Shown here: positions 33,281-43,491 of the stretch, piece by piece | Position numbering within the stretch: position 1 is the stretch's first letter | Layout of the letters: the number at the start of each line of letters is the position of its first letter | Source of the DNA: Euphorbia lathyris | Taxonomy: Eukaryota; Streptophyta; Magnoliopsida; Malpighiales; Euphorbiaceae | Reading direction: 5' to 3' | Length of the DNA: 64,000 nucleotides | NCBI RefSeq assembly: GCF_963576675.1 | Contig: NC_088910.1 | Span: 100,344,807-100,408,806 of the forward strand | The notes under the pieces: model-generated | What the model saw: only the letters and a program-made list of their open reading frames with translations | Databases searched by the model: none | What the model was told of the DNA's origin: nothing | Translations under genes and position numbers: made by a program

Positions 33281-36036
33281 ACAACAACAACAAAGCTTAG
33301 TCCCGAAATGATTCGGGATCGGCTAACATGAACCATCATATGAAACCATGCAATCAAGTTGTGTCAGCGATATAAATTCTCTGCCTCCACTCTGTCCTGT
33401 CCACTACCATATTCTCCTCAATCCCTAATAAACTCATATCACTCTCGATCACCCTCCTCCAAGTTTGCTTAGGTCTACCCCTACCCCCACCACTACATCC
33501 ATTTGCCACTCTTCAGTCCTCCTAACCGGCACATCAAGCGCTCTTTACCTTACATGACCAAACTACCTTAGTCGATTTTCCCTTATTTTGGTTTCAATAG
33601 ATGTAACCCCTACTTTTGTCCTAATTATTTCACTACTCACCCTATCCTTTTCTCATATGACCACACATCCATCTCAACATACGCATCTCCGCCACCGACA
33701 TCTTATGAATGTGACAGTGTTTCACTGCCCAACACTCCGTACCATATAACAATGCTAGTCTGATTGCCGTGCGGTAGAATTTTCCCTTCAATCTCTTAGG
33801 CATGCCGGGGTCACAAAGAAAACCCGTAGCACTCTTCCACTTCGCCCAACCAGATTTAATTCTATGAGCAACATCTCCATCTACTTCTCCATCCGTTTGG
33901 ATAATAGATCCTAAATACCGGAAGCACTCCGAGGCCTGAACAACTCTCCCATCTAGGGTGATTGTCTCTGCCTCCCTACTCCTATCATCGCTAAACTTAC
34001 ACTCCAAATATTATGTCTTACTTCGGCTCAACTTAAAGCCTCTAGATTCTAAAGTTTGTCTCTATATTTCCAGGGTCGGCTCTAGGGGGAGGCCGCCTAG
34101 GGCCTCCGACTTACGGGGGCCTCCGATCGGAATTTTTTTAAATTTGATAATTATTAAACAATTTATGATTAAAAGGTATATAGATTTAAATATATAACAA
34201 AAGATACTGCCAGACTGAATGCTAAAGACATAGTGGAGATGTTTACAAGGGTGAGAATTCAATTCACTGGAATAGCATTTTTTTGTTCATATTTTCTCTT
34301 ATTTTTTCTTTCTTTCTTTAACAACACGAATGTATAAATTATTACTTTGTTATTGTAGTTATTTTTAAATGTTTTATTTTTTAATAAATTACAACTAATT
34401 TATTATTTGATCACATTTAGATCATAAACTATTTAAATTGATGAAATTTCACTCAATTTTGATGATTCCTTGGATCAACATTTATTGGTTCATTTTTTCT
34501 CTTATTTTTTTTCTTCTTTCTTTTGACAACACATGTACTGATTTTTTCTGAACTTTTTTTCATATTTGGAAACAATGTATAAACTATTATTTTGTTATTG
34601 TAGTGATTTTTAAATTTTTTATTTTTTTAATTACAAGACGAAATGCACTTATAAATTACAATTTGTAATTTGGTATAAAATGTTATTTAGACTCTGATTT
34701 ATTTAAAAATTTTAATATTTGGCCACTAATTTATCATTTGGTCACATTTGGACCATATGCTATTCAAATTGATGAAATTCTACTTAATTTTGATGAAGTC
34801 TTGATAAAATTGTTTTCTTATGATATGTGGTGATATTTTGATATATGGGCTTGACATGCCGTACGTTTTAAAGTTGATTTACCCAAATAATTAATGAGAT
34901 TAAAACAAGAAAACAAATCTCTAAACTAAAATTTATCAAGTCTAGTTATCAAAATATCATCATATGTCAATAATTCTATTAAGTTTCCATCCAAATTGGA
35001 TTGAAATTTCACCAATTGGGATAGTTCAGTGGCCAAATGATAAAAATTTGGATAGATCAAACGCCAAATGACAAGATTCCTTGAATCAATCGATGTCCAA
35101 ATAGTGATTTAAGCCTGTAATTCATAATAAATACGCGACTCAACCAATTTTTAATCTGGAAGATAAATTCTTCTATTTCTTTCAATAGAATCTTGCGATT
35201 AGGTTCGAGTTCAGCCGTCCAAGATTAATTTCCAAAAATTAATACTTTATCGTCTGCTTGCTTCTCGCATGACTGGTGAGAAGAAACTTGATTTTAAATA
35301 TATAAAAGAAAACTCGATTTTACATGTACAAAAGTAAGAAGAATAATAATTTCTTAGCTTTATGTTATTATTATACGACTTGAATTGTAATTAATAATTT
35401 ATTGATTTTACTATTTAATATTTATTATTTCTAAAATAGTATTAGATTTAGATATGAAAAAAATGCACAATACGCCTAGGGCCTCCAAAATGCTGGAGAC
35501 GGCCCTGTATATTTCCAACTTCCTCTCCACACCTTCTTTCGTCTCATCAACCAACACAATATCATTTGCAAACAACATGCATCATGGTATACCATCTTGA
35601 AGTGAGCTCGTTAGTTCATCCATAACGATGGAAAAAAGAAATGGGTTTAGTGCGGAACCTTGATGTACTCCAATCGTAATGGGAAACTCTTCAGTCTTCC
35701 CAACACTGGTACGTACACTCGTGCATGCTCCCTCATATATGTCCTTTATGATGTATATATTTCCGCGAAATACCTTTCCTTATTAAGGCCCACCAAAGTA
35801 CTTCCCTTGGTACCTTATCATATGTCTTCTCCAAGTCAATGAAAACCATATGCAAATCTTTCTTCTTATTTCGATAGTGCTCCATTAATTGTCTTATTAG
35901 ATGGATGACTTCCATAGTTTATCTTTCCGGCATAAAGCCAAGCTGGTTTTCTGAGATCTTCACTGTCCTCCTTAGCTTTTGTTCGATCACTCGCTCCCAA
36001 AGTTTCATACTGTGACTCATTAATTTGATTCTCAAG
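33281..36036 (-). mobile_element. 5'-truncated RTE LINE, split by an hAT element
   Basis: Two blocks (33281-34070 and 35516-36036) are about 90% like the 3' half of the RTE at 20202-23466, including the CAACAACAACAAAGC end. A 13-bp duplication TTCTATTTATACA flanks it (33268-33280, 36037-36049). The 121-codon frame 34007-33642 and the frame at 35915-35733 are RT remnants with several frameshifts. The LTR at 50404 preserves the unbroken target (about 50549-50561). Confidence 0.9.
34071..35507. mobile_element. hAT-type non-autonomous element, 1.4 kb
   Basis: Termini CAGGGTCGGCTC and GAGACGGCCCTG (inverted), continuing as GGGCCTCC blocks, with a perfect 8-bp duplication TATATTTC (34063-34070, 35508-35515) made inside the RTE fragment. 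The rest is AT-rich and has no transposase; two related phrases with TTTGTTATTGTAG recur at about 34340 and 34590. Confidence 0.9.
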
Positions 36037-36347
36037 TTCTATTTATACAGAATGAAATAGTCAAATTCAGTGACAAGAAAATTAAAAAATACTCTCTAAA
36101 ATTTTATGCTCTATGTAAGTTTACATTGTTCTTGTTTTCCTGCTCCAGTGATAAAGAATCTACACACGGTAAGTGTTCGATTGCGTAATCTGTTGTATCC
36201 TTGGAGACAATCGTCAATAGCAACGAAATTTGTCTTAAGGAGACTGCTAATACATATCTCGGATTTGTCTAACTCTGTTCTTTAATTTCCAATTTTATTG
36301 TTCATATATTTTTCTGTGTTCGTGTTTTGGTTTAATCGCATCTAATA

Positions 36348-38158
36348 TTCTTACAGATTTTATTTATTTTTCCAAAGAGGTGTACTTAAATACCTTATTG
36401 GATTACCCTAACGAACATAATATAATTTTAGACTTTTGAATGGAAATTATATTGGGACAAATTAGACAAAAAGAAATATAAACTATATTTTTGTTGTTAA
36501 TTAGTTGTTATATTTTTTGTTTGTTTAAATAGATTATAATTTTCTTATCCTAACTTGATTTTTTTGGAATTTTAGTAAATAAATTGTTGGTTTATTTTCT
36601 TAATTGTTTTTTGACATGTGTTGGTACATGTGATAATTGAAGATGAATCCTATTTTAAAAACACAGTCACTTCAGAGGCTTTAGGTCCACTTGTACCACG
36701 GGCAACATCTGTAAGCCACAATGAAAGTCTAGAAAAATTCATTATTGTGAATTTTAAGACTTTATCATGAGTAAATGATAATGATGATCTGCGAACATTC
36801 CATATTCTGACATTCTCATGCATAGGGGTTGATTTCCATTAGAAATGTGAAATGTCACAAATTGAAAAATATGAGCAATAATGCTAACTAGCGGAGTTAG
36901 ACACTGGTAGATGAACATTAGTTGTCTAGAAAATTTAATTTGTGAAAGTCAATGAAAATATAGAAATCAATTCGCTTTAAAACGAGTACGTCACAATGAT
37001 GGAAGAGAAGCAAAAATAGCATATCTATTGAAGAAGTCAAACCATGAAAGGTTTGAAACAAATATAGAGGAACATTTGGTGAACATGTGGTATAAGAAGC
37101 TTATGTATGCTGAGATATAGGTAGAAAAGCTTATGTATGATAGCACAGTTAGTCAATTGATCTCAACGGGTGTCATCCTTATTGATTCTGTAGAATCAAA
37201 GGATAACACATTGGATCCACTAACCTAAAGGATAAAGTGAGATCAAATTGAAAAGACATTGAAAGGAATGAGACTCAAGCTAATTAATTTAAGGCGTTAT
37301 GTTAAGGAAAACTCTAGCTTATTGACTGGAGATCACAAGATCTAGGTTCAAAGGGACAACCTAATTGCATGAATCTTATGTGGTCATTATGGGGGTTCAA
37401 CCTTAGTCCATTCCTATGATGTAGATAGTGATATAAAAATGGAAAAAGGTTAAGCAATGTTGTTAATGATACAATGTGCTTCAGAATTACTGAGCAAATA
37501 AATCACTTATATGAGAGTGAAGTGGGGTCATTTCAAGGGAGACTTATAGGGCGTAGTTCTTTGAAATTATTGCAGAATCAGGAGACGTTCATGATCATAA
37601 CGAACATAACCATGAGAACCAATAGTTTGTTATGTTGAATCTGTGTGGAGTATATCATCATTTACACAAACAACAGAACAGTTCAAGGACATCGCATATA
37701 CTAGTCAGCCAATAAAGTAAATATATTTTCACAAAAGGATTTTCAATGGACATTTCTTAGATATCCTATGCAGATATCGACTGTAGAAAGTTATCACCGG
37801 GTCGTAAACGTCTCGTTTACAATTTTATTCATGTGGGGAATTGTTGGAAAGAATTAATAAGATTATGAAATTAATTCAAATACCAACAAACACTTCTCTT
37901 CATGAATACTCATGTCCGTTCGTGAACATGTGGCATAAAAAGCTTATGTATGATGAGATACAGGCAGAAAGGCTTTTGTATGATAACATTGTTAGTTAAT
38001 TGTTCTCAACTGGTGTCATCCTTATTGATTTTCTAAAATCAAAGGATAACATAGCGGATCCGCTAACCTAAAGATTATACCGAGATCAAATTGAAAAGAC
38101 ACCGAAAGGAATGAGACTCGAGCATATTTAATTTAAGGCATTATGCGAAGGAAAACCC
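36348..38158 (+). pseudogene. Copia internal relic with duplicated 3' part
   Basis: 36348-37090 is stop-ridden and not recognisable. From 37090 it reads as the end of copia RNase H (ATTGGATCCACTAACC for N-x-L-D-P-L-T, then K-A-x-K-G-M-R), then the 3' untranslated region to 37845. A partial LTR (37847-37935) follows, then at once a second copy of the RNase H end (37936-38158) broken by the Sirevirus-like element. Homologous to 1-1002. Confidence 0.7.
37847..37935 (+). repeat. Partial copia LTR at a recombination junction
   Basis: Begins TGTTGGAAAGAATTAATAAG like the LTR starts at 33164 and 50404, but stops after about 90 bp at GTGAACATGTGG, the same word that precedes the RNase H end at about 37080. 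Confidence 0.75.
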
Positions 38159-39568
38159 TGTTGGTCCCTAGTAATTAGTTCCAAGGGGGGGTTAGGAATT
38201 AATATAACTTTTTCGTGTTCAATTATGCTGACAAGAAGTTATTTTAGGAGTTTCTTAACTCAGCTTTTTGGTCAACTTGGTGAGATATGTTTTAAGACAG
38301 CTTTAGTCAGATGTTGACTAAATGTATTTTCTTGTAAGTTAGGAATTGACACTCTTGGAGGTCAGCTTCTAACTCAGCACCACTTATTTACTCAAGGTCA
38401 GTTTTGGCAATTTATATGCTGAGTAAATAAAGCAAACAACACATGTAACATAAGAGAGAGTTTAGAGATTACTCAGTATCACTTATCCTGGTTCGGCCTC
38501 TCTGCCTACGTCCAGTCCCCAGAGTCCTCCGGGCTTTTTGAATCCAATACTGAGCTCTTTAACGGTAGAGCACAAACCAATTACAAGGCAGTTGAATATG
38601 CAAGAGTACCTTCCTCTATTCGTCTACTCAACTCCTACTAAGTGCTACAACCCATCACCTAGATTTCTCTACCACTGAATGCTTACAACCAGGCACACAG
38701 CTTAACACTCTCAATATTCCTATTGGTCACAGACTTGTTCTTTTTCAACTAAAGAACACTTTAGATGATTACAAAATAATCAATCTAGCATTTACACAGA
38801 GAATGAAACGTTGGTGTAAGATCTTTTTGTATTCGAGTGCTTTCAAGATTTTCTCTCTTTGTATTTTTCTTTTTGATGCTTCAGTGATTATCCAAGGTTC
38901 TTCATTGTCCTTTTATAGAAGGAAAACTGCAGATTTGGATCGTTTGAATTGTTGTTACCGTTAACACCAAAACGGTTCTTTTGGGGGACAGATTCTGGTC
39001 AGCTTCAGTCTGTTCCGCCATTCCCTTCCTCTGATTTCTTCAGGAGTCAGGTTTTGTCTTATTGCACCAGACTTGTCTTTTTGCGCCAGTTGTCTTTTAC
39101 CAATAATCCAATGACCCATGTTTCTTGAAATTAGTCTTTTGTGTGTCTTCGAGGTTCCAATTATTGGCACAGAAGATTGGCAGTGTTTGTCCTTTAGTGA
39201 ACGGATCCTTCATGCTGTCCTGACTATTACTCAGCTTTATTCGTTATCTTCGGATGTTCAACTTCCAGACTGAGTTCCTTCTTGGTCAGCTCCGTTCCGA
39301 TTAAACGCTTCTGAGGAAATCTTCAATTTGAGTCAGCTTCGTTTTGCTTCTGAATTCTACTCCACTCAGCTTCCATTCTGTCATGTTGAGTTCCGTTCTT
39401 CTCAGCTTTGCTTATGCTGATTTTTGTCCTGTCTTTACTTTATATATTTTTGCACTCAATATTGAACAAACACATTAGTATAATTAAATCAAAGCATTTA
39501 AATTTAATTTTCTCTTAATCATGGATGATTTTGTCAAATCAAAATCTTGTGGAAAAGGTGTTTCAACA
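38159..39568 (-). repeat. Sirevirus-like 3' LTR
   Basis: 1410 bp, equal in length to the 5' LTR with no indel that I could see. Preceded (minus sense) by the polypurine tract at 39569-39582. A 69-codon frame occurs in both LTRs (38961-39170, 49277-49486) and is simply shared LTR sequence. Confidence 0.93.
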
Positions 39569-39582
39569 AACTCCCCCATTTT
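39569..39582 (-). other. Polypurine tract
   Basis: Minus strand AAAATGGGGGAGTT immediately before the 3' LTR, the plus-strand DNA primer site. Confidence 0.85.
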
Positions 39583-39948
39583 GATGTTGGCAAAATACAT
39601 AATTATGGAACTCAGTTATAAGTTACCCCATGATTGATATTTTGAAATTACTCCCCCGTAAGGGTTGCACATACTGTCTTAAACTTTCCAAGGTTTTTTA
39701 AGACACTTGTGTATGCTGACTTAGTTTTAATGTTGGATTTTTCTGATCTTTTTGAATTTTAAGTCAGCTTTCAAAAAATATTAGAAGTATGTTGTTACTC
39801 GGTTTATTACCTAAGTGTTTTAGTGTTAATGTATACTGAGTATTTTTTACTTCTTTTGTTTGTTCAATTTTATCGACCAGTTTGAGGAAATAGTACTTGT
39901 CATAGATTTAAGCAAAAAGATAATTCTAAACAGAACATATAACTGTTT

Positions 39949-40515
39949 CTATGCAAGTTCTAAACAAACAACAGTTACTAGACTACATCTAGTTCTACTT
40001 CTTCTTCTTCTGAGCTTGGTGATCAGCTTGAGCAATTCCTTTGCCTTTTTCTTTACTTCCTGAAACATTACCAGCAGGCTGAGTTCCTCCTTGACTTGTC
40101 TCCCCCGTTTTGCCATCATCGGGTTTGTAGAGGAAGGTTTCATTTCGTGCGGCATTGGAAAGGTAAAGGAGTAGCGCTGAAGCCGCTTAGTGCTTTCACC
40201 CAAACCATCAATAACAGGAACACTGTCGTCCTAGACATGCCGAGGAACCCGGAGGGAGCTGCTGATCATGCTAAGTAGGCATTCATGGGATTTGCTCAGC
40301 CAGGTGAGCGAGGCGGTGATCTGACCAAACGATTGATGGTACATTTTGAGCAAGGCAGAATCATAGAACATCCGCTGGGCATTGTTGATGCGCATGGATT
40401 TCATAATGGCCTAGGAAAAGCTCAGGAGTTCACTGTTGGAAACTGGATCAACATCCATCTGTGCCTTGTTGATGTTGAGTATGCTTACAGCTTCACTCAG
40501 CTGGTCTATTGTACA
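39949..40515 (-). pseudogene. Continuation of the third ORF beyond its stop
   Basis: Same frame as the 824-codon ORF, broken by TAG 40411-40413 and TAG 40231-40233 but otherwise open to 39949. It keeps coding-like composition (helical, then Lys/Arg-rich near the end: K-L-R-R-R-R-S-R), so the ancestral protein was probably about 1000 residues. Confidence 0.65.
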
Positions 40516-42990
40516 CTAAGAAGAGGAGGATACTAGGTCACGCGTACTGGTTAGCTCAGCATGAAGCTTGGTAAAGCATTGTTCAAGTTCAGCAGAGGTG
40601 GCAAACTCAGCATTGCCGGGTGCACTCGATTTGGTCAGTTCTTCAGTTAACTTGGTAAAATGTCCTTGAAGTTCAGTAGAAGTGGCATACCCTGGATTGA
40701 CTGCCGTCAGCTGGTGAAGTTTGCCTTCAAGCGAATTCATATGGTTTGCCATTGTGAGCACCAAGTCGGTCAGTTTTGTTATTTGATCTTGATTGGGTTG
40801 CCGGGTTTGAACCGTAGTTATGATACTGACCAGATCCTTCAATCCTCTGAGTTCATTTAGAAGCTTAGTGATACCTGATAATTGGGAGGACTCAGCTTGA
40901 GTAGATTGATTAGCAGTAGCTTGAGGAAGGTTCAAATCTTGAAGCAAGGACTGAGCAGAAGTAATGATACGGCGTCCTGACTCAGTAGCATTCAAGTACG
41001 TGAATTGAGCAGCATGAGACTCAGAGGCTGGTATTGAGCTTGATGGTGGTGGAGGAGTTGGCTCTCTGCCAGATTGAGTACCTTGATTGGTACCTGGACT
41101 TTGATTGATTTCATGAGCTGAGTCATCAACATGCTGAGTTGGAGGTGGAGTTTGATTAGGCATGTTAACCTGCTCATCTTGAATGGGTGAAGTTGAAGCA
41201 GGATTTGATCCATTGTGATCAGCCTGGATTGGATTGTCAGGGGTTTTGGCTTGTTCCTCATCCTGAGTAACAGAGGCTTGCTTTTGTACGGTATCTGCTG
41301 GAGGTGACTCAGTCTCAGCATCATTCGAGAAGTACTGGAACTGGATTTTGGAGAGGTCAGTCTCAAGCTCATCAATAGGAAAGTCGTTCATAAGATCAAT
41401 TTGCTTTTGCGCCTTCTTTTTAAGTCTTCGTCGTGTTGGAGCTTTTGGGGATGAAGGGTCAGCTGGAATACCTTCACTGGACTCAGTAGCAACTGTCTCC
41501 TCTTTTACATATGGATTTTCAAGTTGCTCAGCATGATCCTCAACAGCAACATTTTCTTCTCCTTCAACTCTCTGTTCAGCCTCATTTTGAGGTTGCTCAA
41601 CATTTGTCTGTTCAGCTTGTTGCTCAGTTTCTTTCTCAGCTTCCTGCTCTTGTTCAGCTCTTTGTTCAGTTTCTTCCTCAGTTTCCTTTCCTAGGTCAAT
41701 TCCATGACCTTGGGAGGATACAACCCAATCTATGGGATTAGCTTCAACTGGTTGTAAGGAATTAGCCTTCTTCCTTTTCATCAAAGGGGATTCTGGAGTT
41801 TCCTCTTTTTCATCCTCAGGCCCTTCTGGCCTCTTTCTCTTTTCTGCTGACTCAGCTTTTTCCTTAGCTTTGTCAGCTTTGGCTCTTTCTTGAGATATGA
41901 GTCTTACCTTCTTTGGGACAGCATGAATATCTTTAGAGCAAGTTTCAAGAGCCTTCCTCTTCTTCTTGTTCTGCTCAGGCTGAGCTGTCTTAGGGGACTC
42001 AGCATGAGTCTCCACTTCTTTTTCAGGCTCAACTTCTAGGTGCTCAACTTCTTCAATTTCCTCAGCATCTCCAGCTCCTTCATATCCTTTCAAGGGTTGA
42101 TTGTACAACAATCCATCCAGCAGAACTGCAGTGATTTCACTCCCCAAGCTACTTGTTTCATTTATCATCTCGATCTGCTTGTCTTCGAGAATTTTTGTGA
42201 TTAGAGACCCCAAGCGGAGTTTCTTACCACCTCGTTGAAGAGCTCCAACTAGGAAGACGGGGAGATTGAGCGGAGTGTAGGTCAGCATGTGCCATATGAA
42301 GCACCGCTCAAAGTTAGAGGCGGATGAAGCTGAGCTGAGTTTGGGGAAGATAAAGTTGGTCAGCATGTAGTGGACCATCTTTTGTTCTTTCCCCATATAG
42401 GTGCTGGGTATTTCACCTTTATGGTCCTTGGGTTTACAGAACCCCTTGATCTTCTCAACCTTATCTTTTGGTACTTTCTCCTTTGTTGTCCTAAACTCTA
42501 TTCCTTCGTCTGGTAAATCTAGCAAAGTGGCTAGATAGGCAGGAGTTATGGTGATTTTCTGACCTTTGACCGTGGTTTCCAAATAATCAGAATCATCTTC
42601 ATCAACATATAGATTTGAGTAGAATTCCCGTACTAACCTAGGGTAGGTTGTTCCCGAGAGAGAGAAAAGACCAGTCCACTTGTTCTTCTCGATCCAGTCA
42701 CAAAATGGTTTCTCAGAGGTGACGAATCCTGGAGAGAACCATCTGCATTTCAGAACCTCCAGATTGTTGACCTTTTTGTGTACTTTGATCATTTTCCTTT
42801 CTATTTGCATCGAAGGACCCGCGGGGTCAGTCTGAGTGGGTTTGCCAGAGGTTTGGCCAGGTTGAGTAGTGAGGTTAGGGATTTTGTCTTTGCCGGAAGC
42901 CATTGTTGAAGGTTTTGAGGTTTTAGGGAGAGAAGAGTTTGATTTCAGAAAATCGTAGGCGTAAAGAGTAATGAGTGGGGATCCTTCCAC
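40516..42990 (-). CDS. Third ORF after pol, Sirevirus env-like position
   Basis: 824 codons from the first Met; the second Met (residue 30, 42903-42901; M-A-S-G-K-D-K) looks the likelier start. The first third is globular (F-V-T-S-E-K-P-F-C-D-W, V-R-E-F-Y-S-N-L, L-A-T-L-L-D-L-P) and resembles the putative plant transposon protein domain. The middle is a Glu/Gln/Lys/Pro-rich, probably disordered or coiled region with A-E-Q repeats. The C-terminal part has Q/S/T-rich and helical stretches. I see no clear signal peptide or furin site, so the env-like label rests on position only. After TAG 40516-40518 the same frame continues to 39949. Confidence 0.75.
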   Translation of the reverse strand: MEGSPLITLYAYDFLKSNSSLPKTSKPSTMASGKDKIPNLTTQPGQTSGKPTQTDPAGPSMQIERKMIKVHKKVNNLEVLKCRWFSPGFVTSEKPFCDWIEKNKWTGLFSLSGTTYPRLVREFYSNLYVDEDDSDYLETTVKGQKITITPAYLATLLDLPDEGIEFRTTKEKVPKDKVEKIKGFCKPKDHKGEIPSTYMGKEQKMVHYMLTNFIFPKLSSASSASNFERCFIWHMLTYTPLNLPVFLVGALQRGGKKLRLGSLITKILEDKQIEMINETSSLGSEITAVLLDGLLYNQPLKGYEGAGDAEEIEEVEHLEVEPEKEVETHAESPKTAQPEQNKKKRKALETCSKDIHAVPKKVRLISQERAKADKAKEKAESAEKRKRPEGPEDEKEETPESPLMKRKKANSLQPVEANPIDWVVSSQGHGIDLGKETEEETEQRAEQEQEAEKETEQQAEQTNVEQPQNEAEQRVEGEENVAVEDHAEQLENPYVKEETVATESSEGIPADPSSPKAPTRRRLKKKAQKQIDLMNDFPIDELETDLSKIQFQYFSNDAETESPPADTVQKQASVTQDEEQAKTPDNPIQADHNGSNPASTSPIQDEQVNMPNQTPPPTQHVDDSAHEINQSPGTNQGTQSGREPTPPPPSSSIPASESHAAQFTYLNATESGRRIITSAQSLLQDLNLPQATANQSTQAESSQLSGITKLLNELRGLKDLVSIITTVQTRQPNQDQITKLTDLVLTMANHMNSLEGKLHQLTAVNPGYATSTELQGHFTKLTEELTKSSAPGNAEFATSAELEQCFTKLHAELTSTRDLVSSSS

Positions 42991-43491
42991 TTTTTATATA
43001 GATTTATGGCGGCTCTATTCATTTAACTAGCCGTTTTGCCTAGGGACGTTCAACCGACAAAGATACTGTCATTTATGACATCTTCGACGCATGGGTTTTG
43101 CCATTAATGTGCGTCTTTCCAAGGCGCCAGAAGTTACACGTGTGGGTATTTTACGCGAGTGGGTTACTTTTTGATTTTGCTAGAATTCAAAGCATTCGCG
43201 ATGTTGAGTGCCTAGTTTTTGTTAACATGATTTTTCTTTCTTCAAATAACTCAATATACGTTGATTACTCAGCATGTACTTCTACTCAGCATAAGGTGAT
43301 TACTCAATATTTGTATCTACTCAGTATAATCACACAACGTATATGTCAACTTAGCATAGGGTGATCATTTCAAACTTTGGTGAATAGAAGTTTCTTATTT
43401 GTTAATTTACTCAGTATGGTATTTGCACAAACATTTAACATGTCACTCATCATGGCAATCACTCAACATTCAATTTTTCATGCAGATTTAC
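42991..43491. other. Spacer between pol and third ORF, ACTCAGCAT-rich
   Basis: About 500 bp with stops in all minus frames. The plus strand repeats ACTCAGCAT, ACTCAGTAT, ACTCAACAT and similar words at irregular spacing from 43250 to 43490. May carry signals for the downstream ORF or the RNA; function unknown. Confidence 0.5.

Larger units (their letters stand above)
33164..36347 (+). repeat. Copia LTR interrupted by RTE and hAT insertions
   Basis: Outer parts 33164-33280 and 36037-36347 align with the LTR at 50404-50860 (shared CACACGGTAAG, GCGTAATCTGTTGTATCCTT). A purine-tract-like CATGTGGAAAAT precedes it, as before the 50404 copy. Net LTR length is about 415 bp. This is the left end of a degenerate tandem copia array. 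Confidence 0.75.

Noticed and set aside
38961..39170. 69-codon minus-strand frame, repeated at 49277-49486
   Set aside because: Both copies are the same position of the paired LTRs; repetition reflects LTR identity, not gene conservation, and there is no known domain.
40660..41741. Plus-strand frames opposite the third ORF
   Set aside because: Shadows of the minus-strand coding region, with composition set by its Glu/Gln codons.
40516..42990. Reading the 824-codon ORF as a host gene
   Set aside because: It lies between pol and the 3' LTR of a complete element with a target duplication, is in the element's orientation, and carries amber stops followed by more coding-like sequence.
43098..43364. 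88-codon plus-strand frame in the Sirevirus-like spacer
   Set aside because: Opposite to the element's coding strand and overlapping the ACTCAGCAT repeats; no similarity to known proteins.
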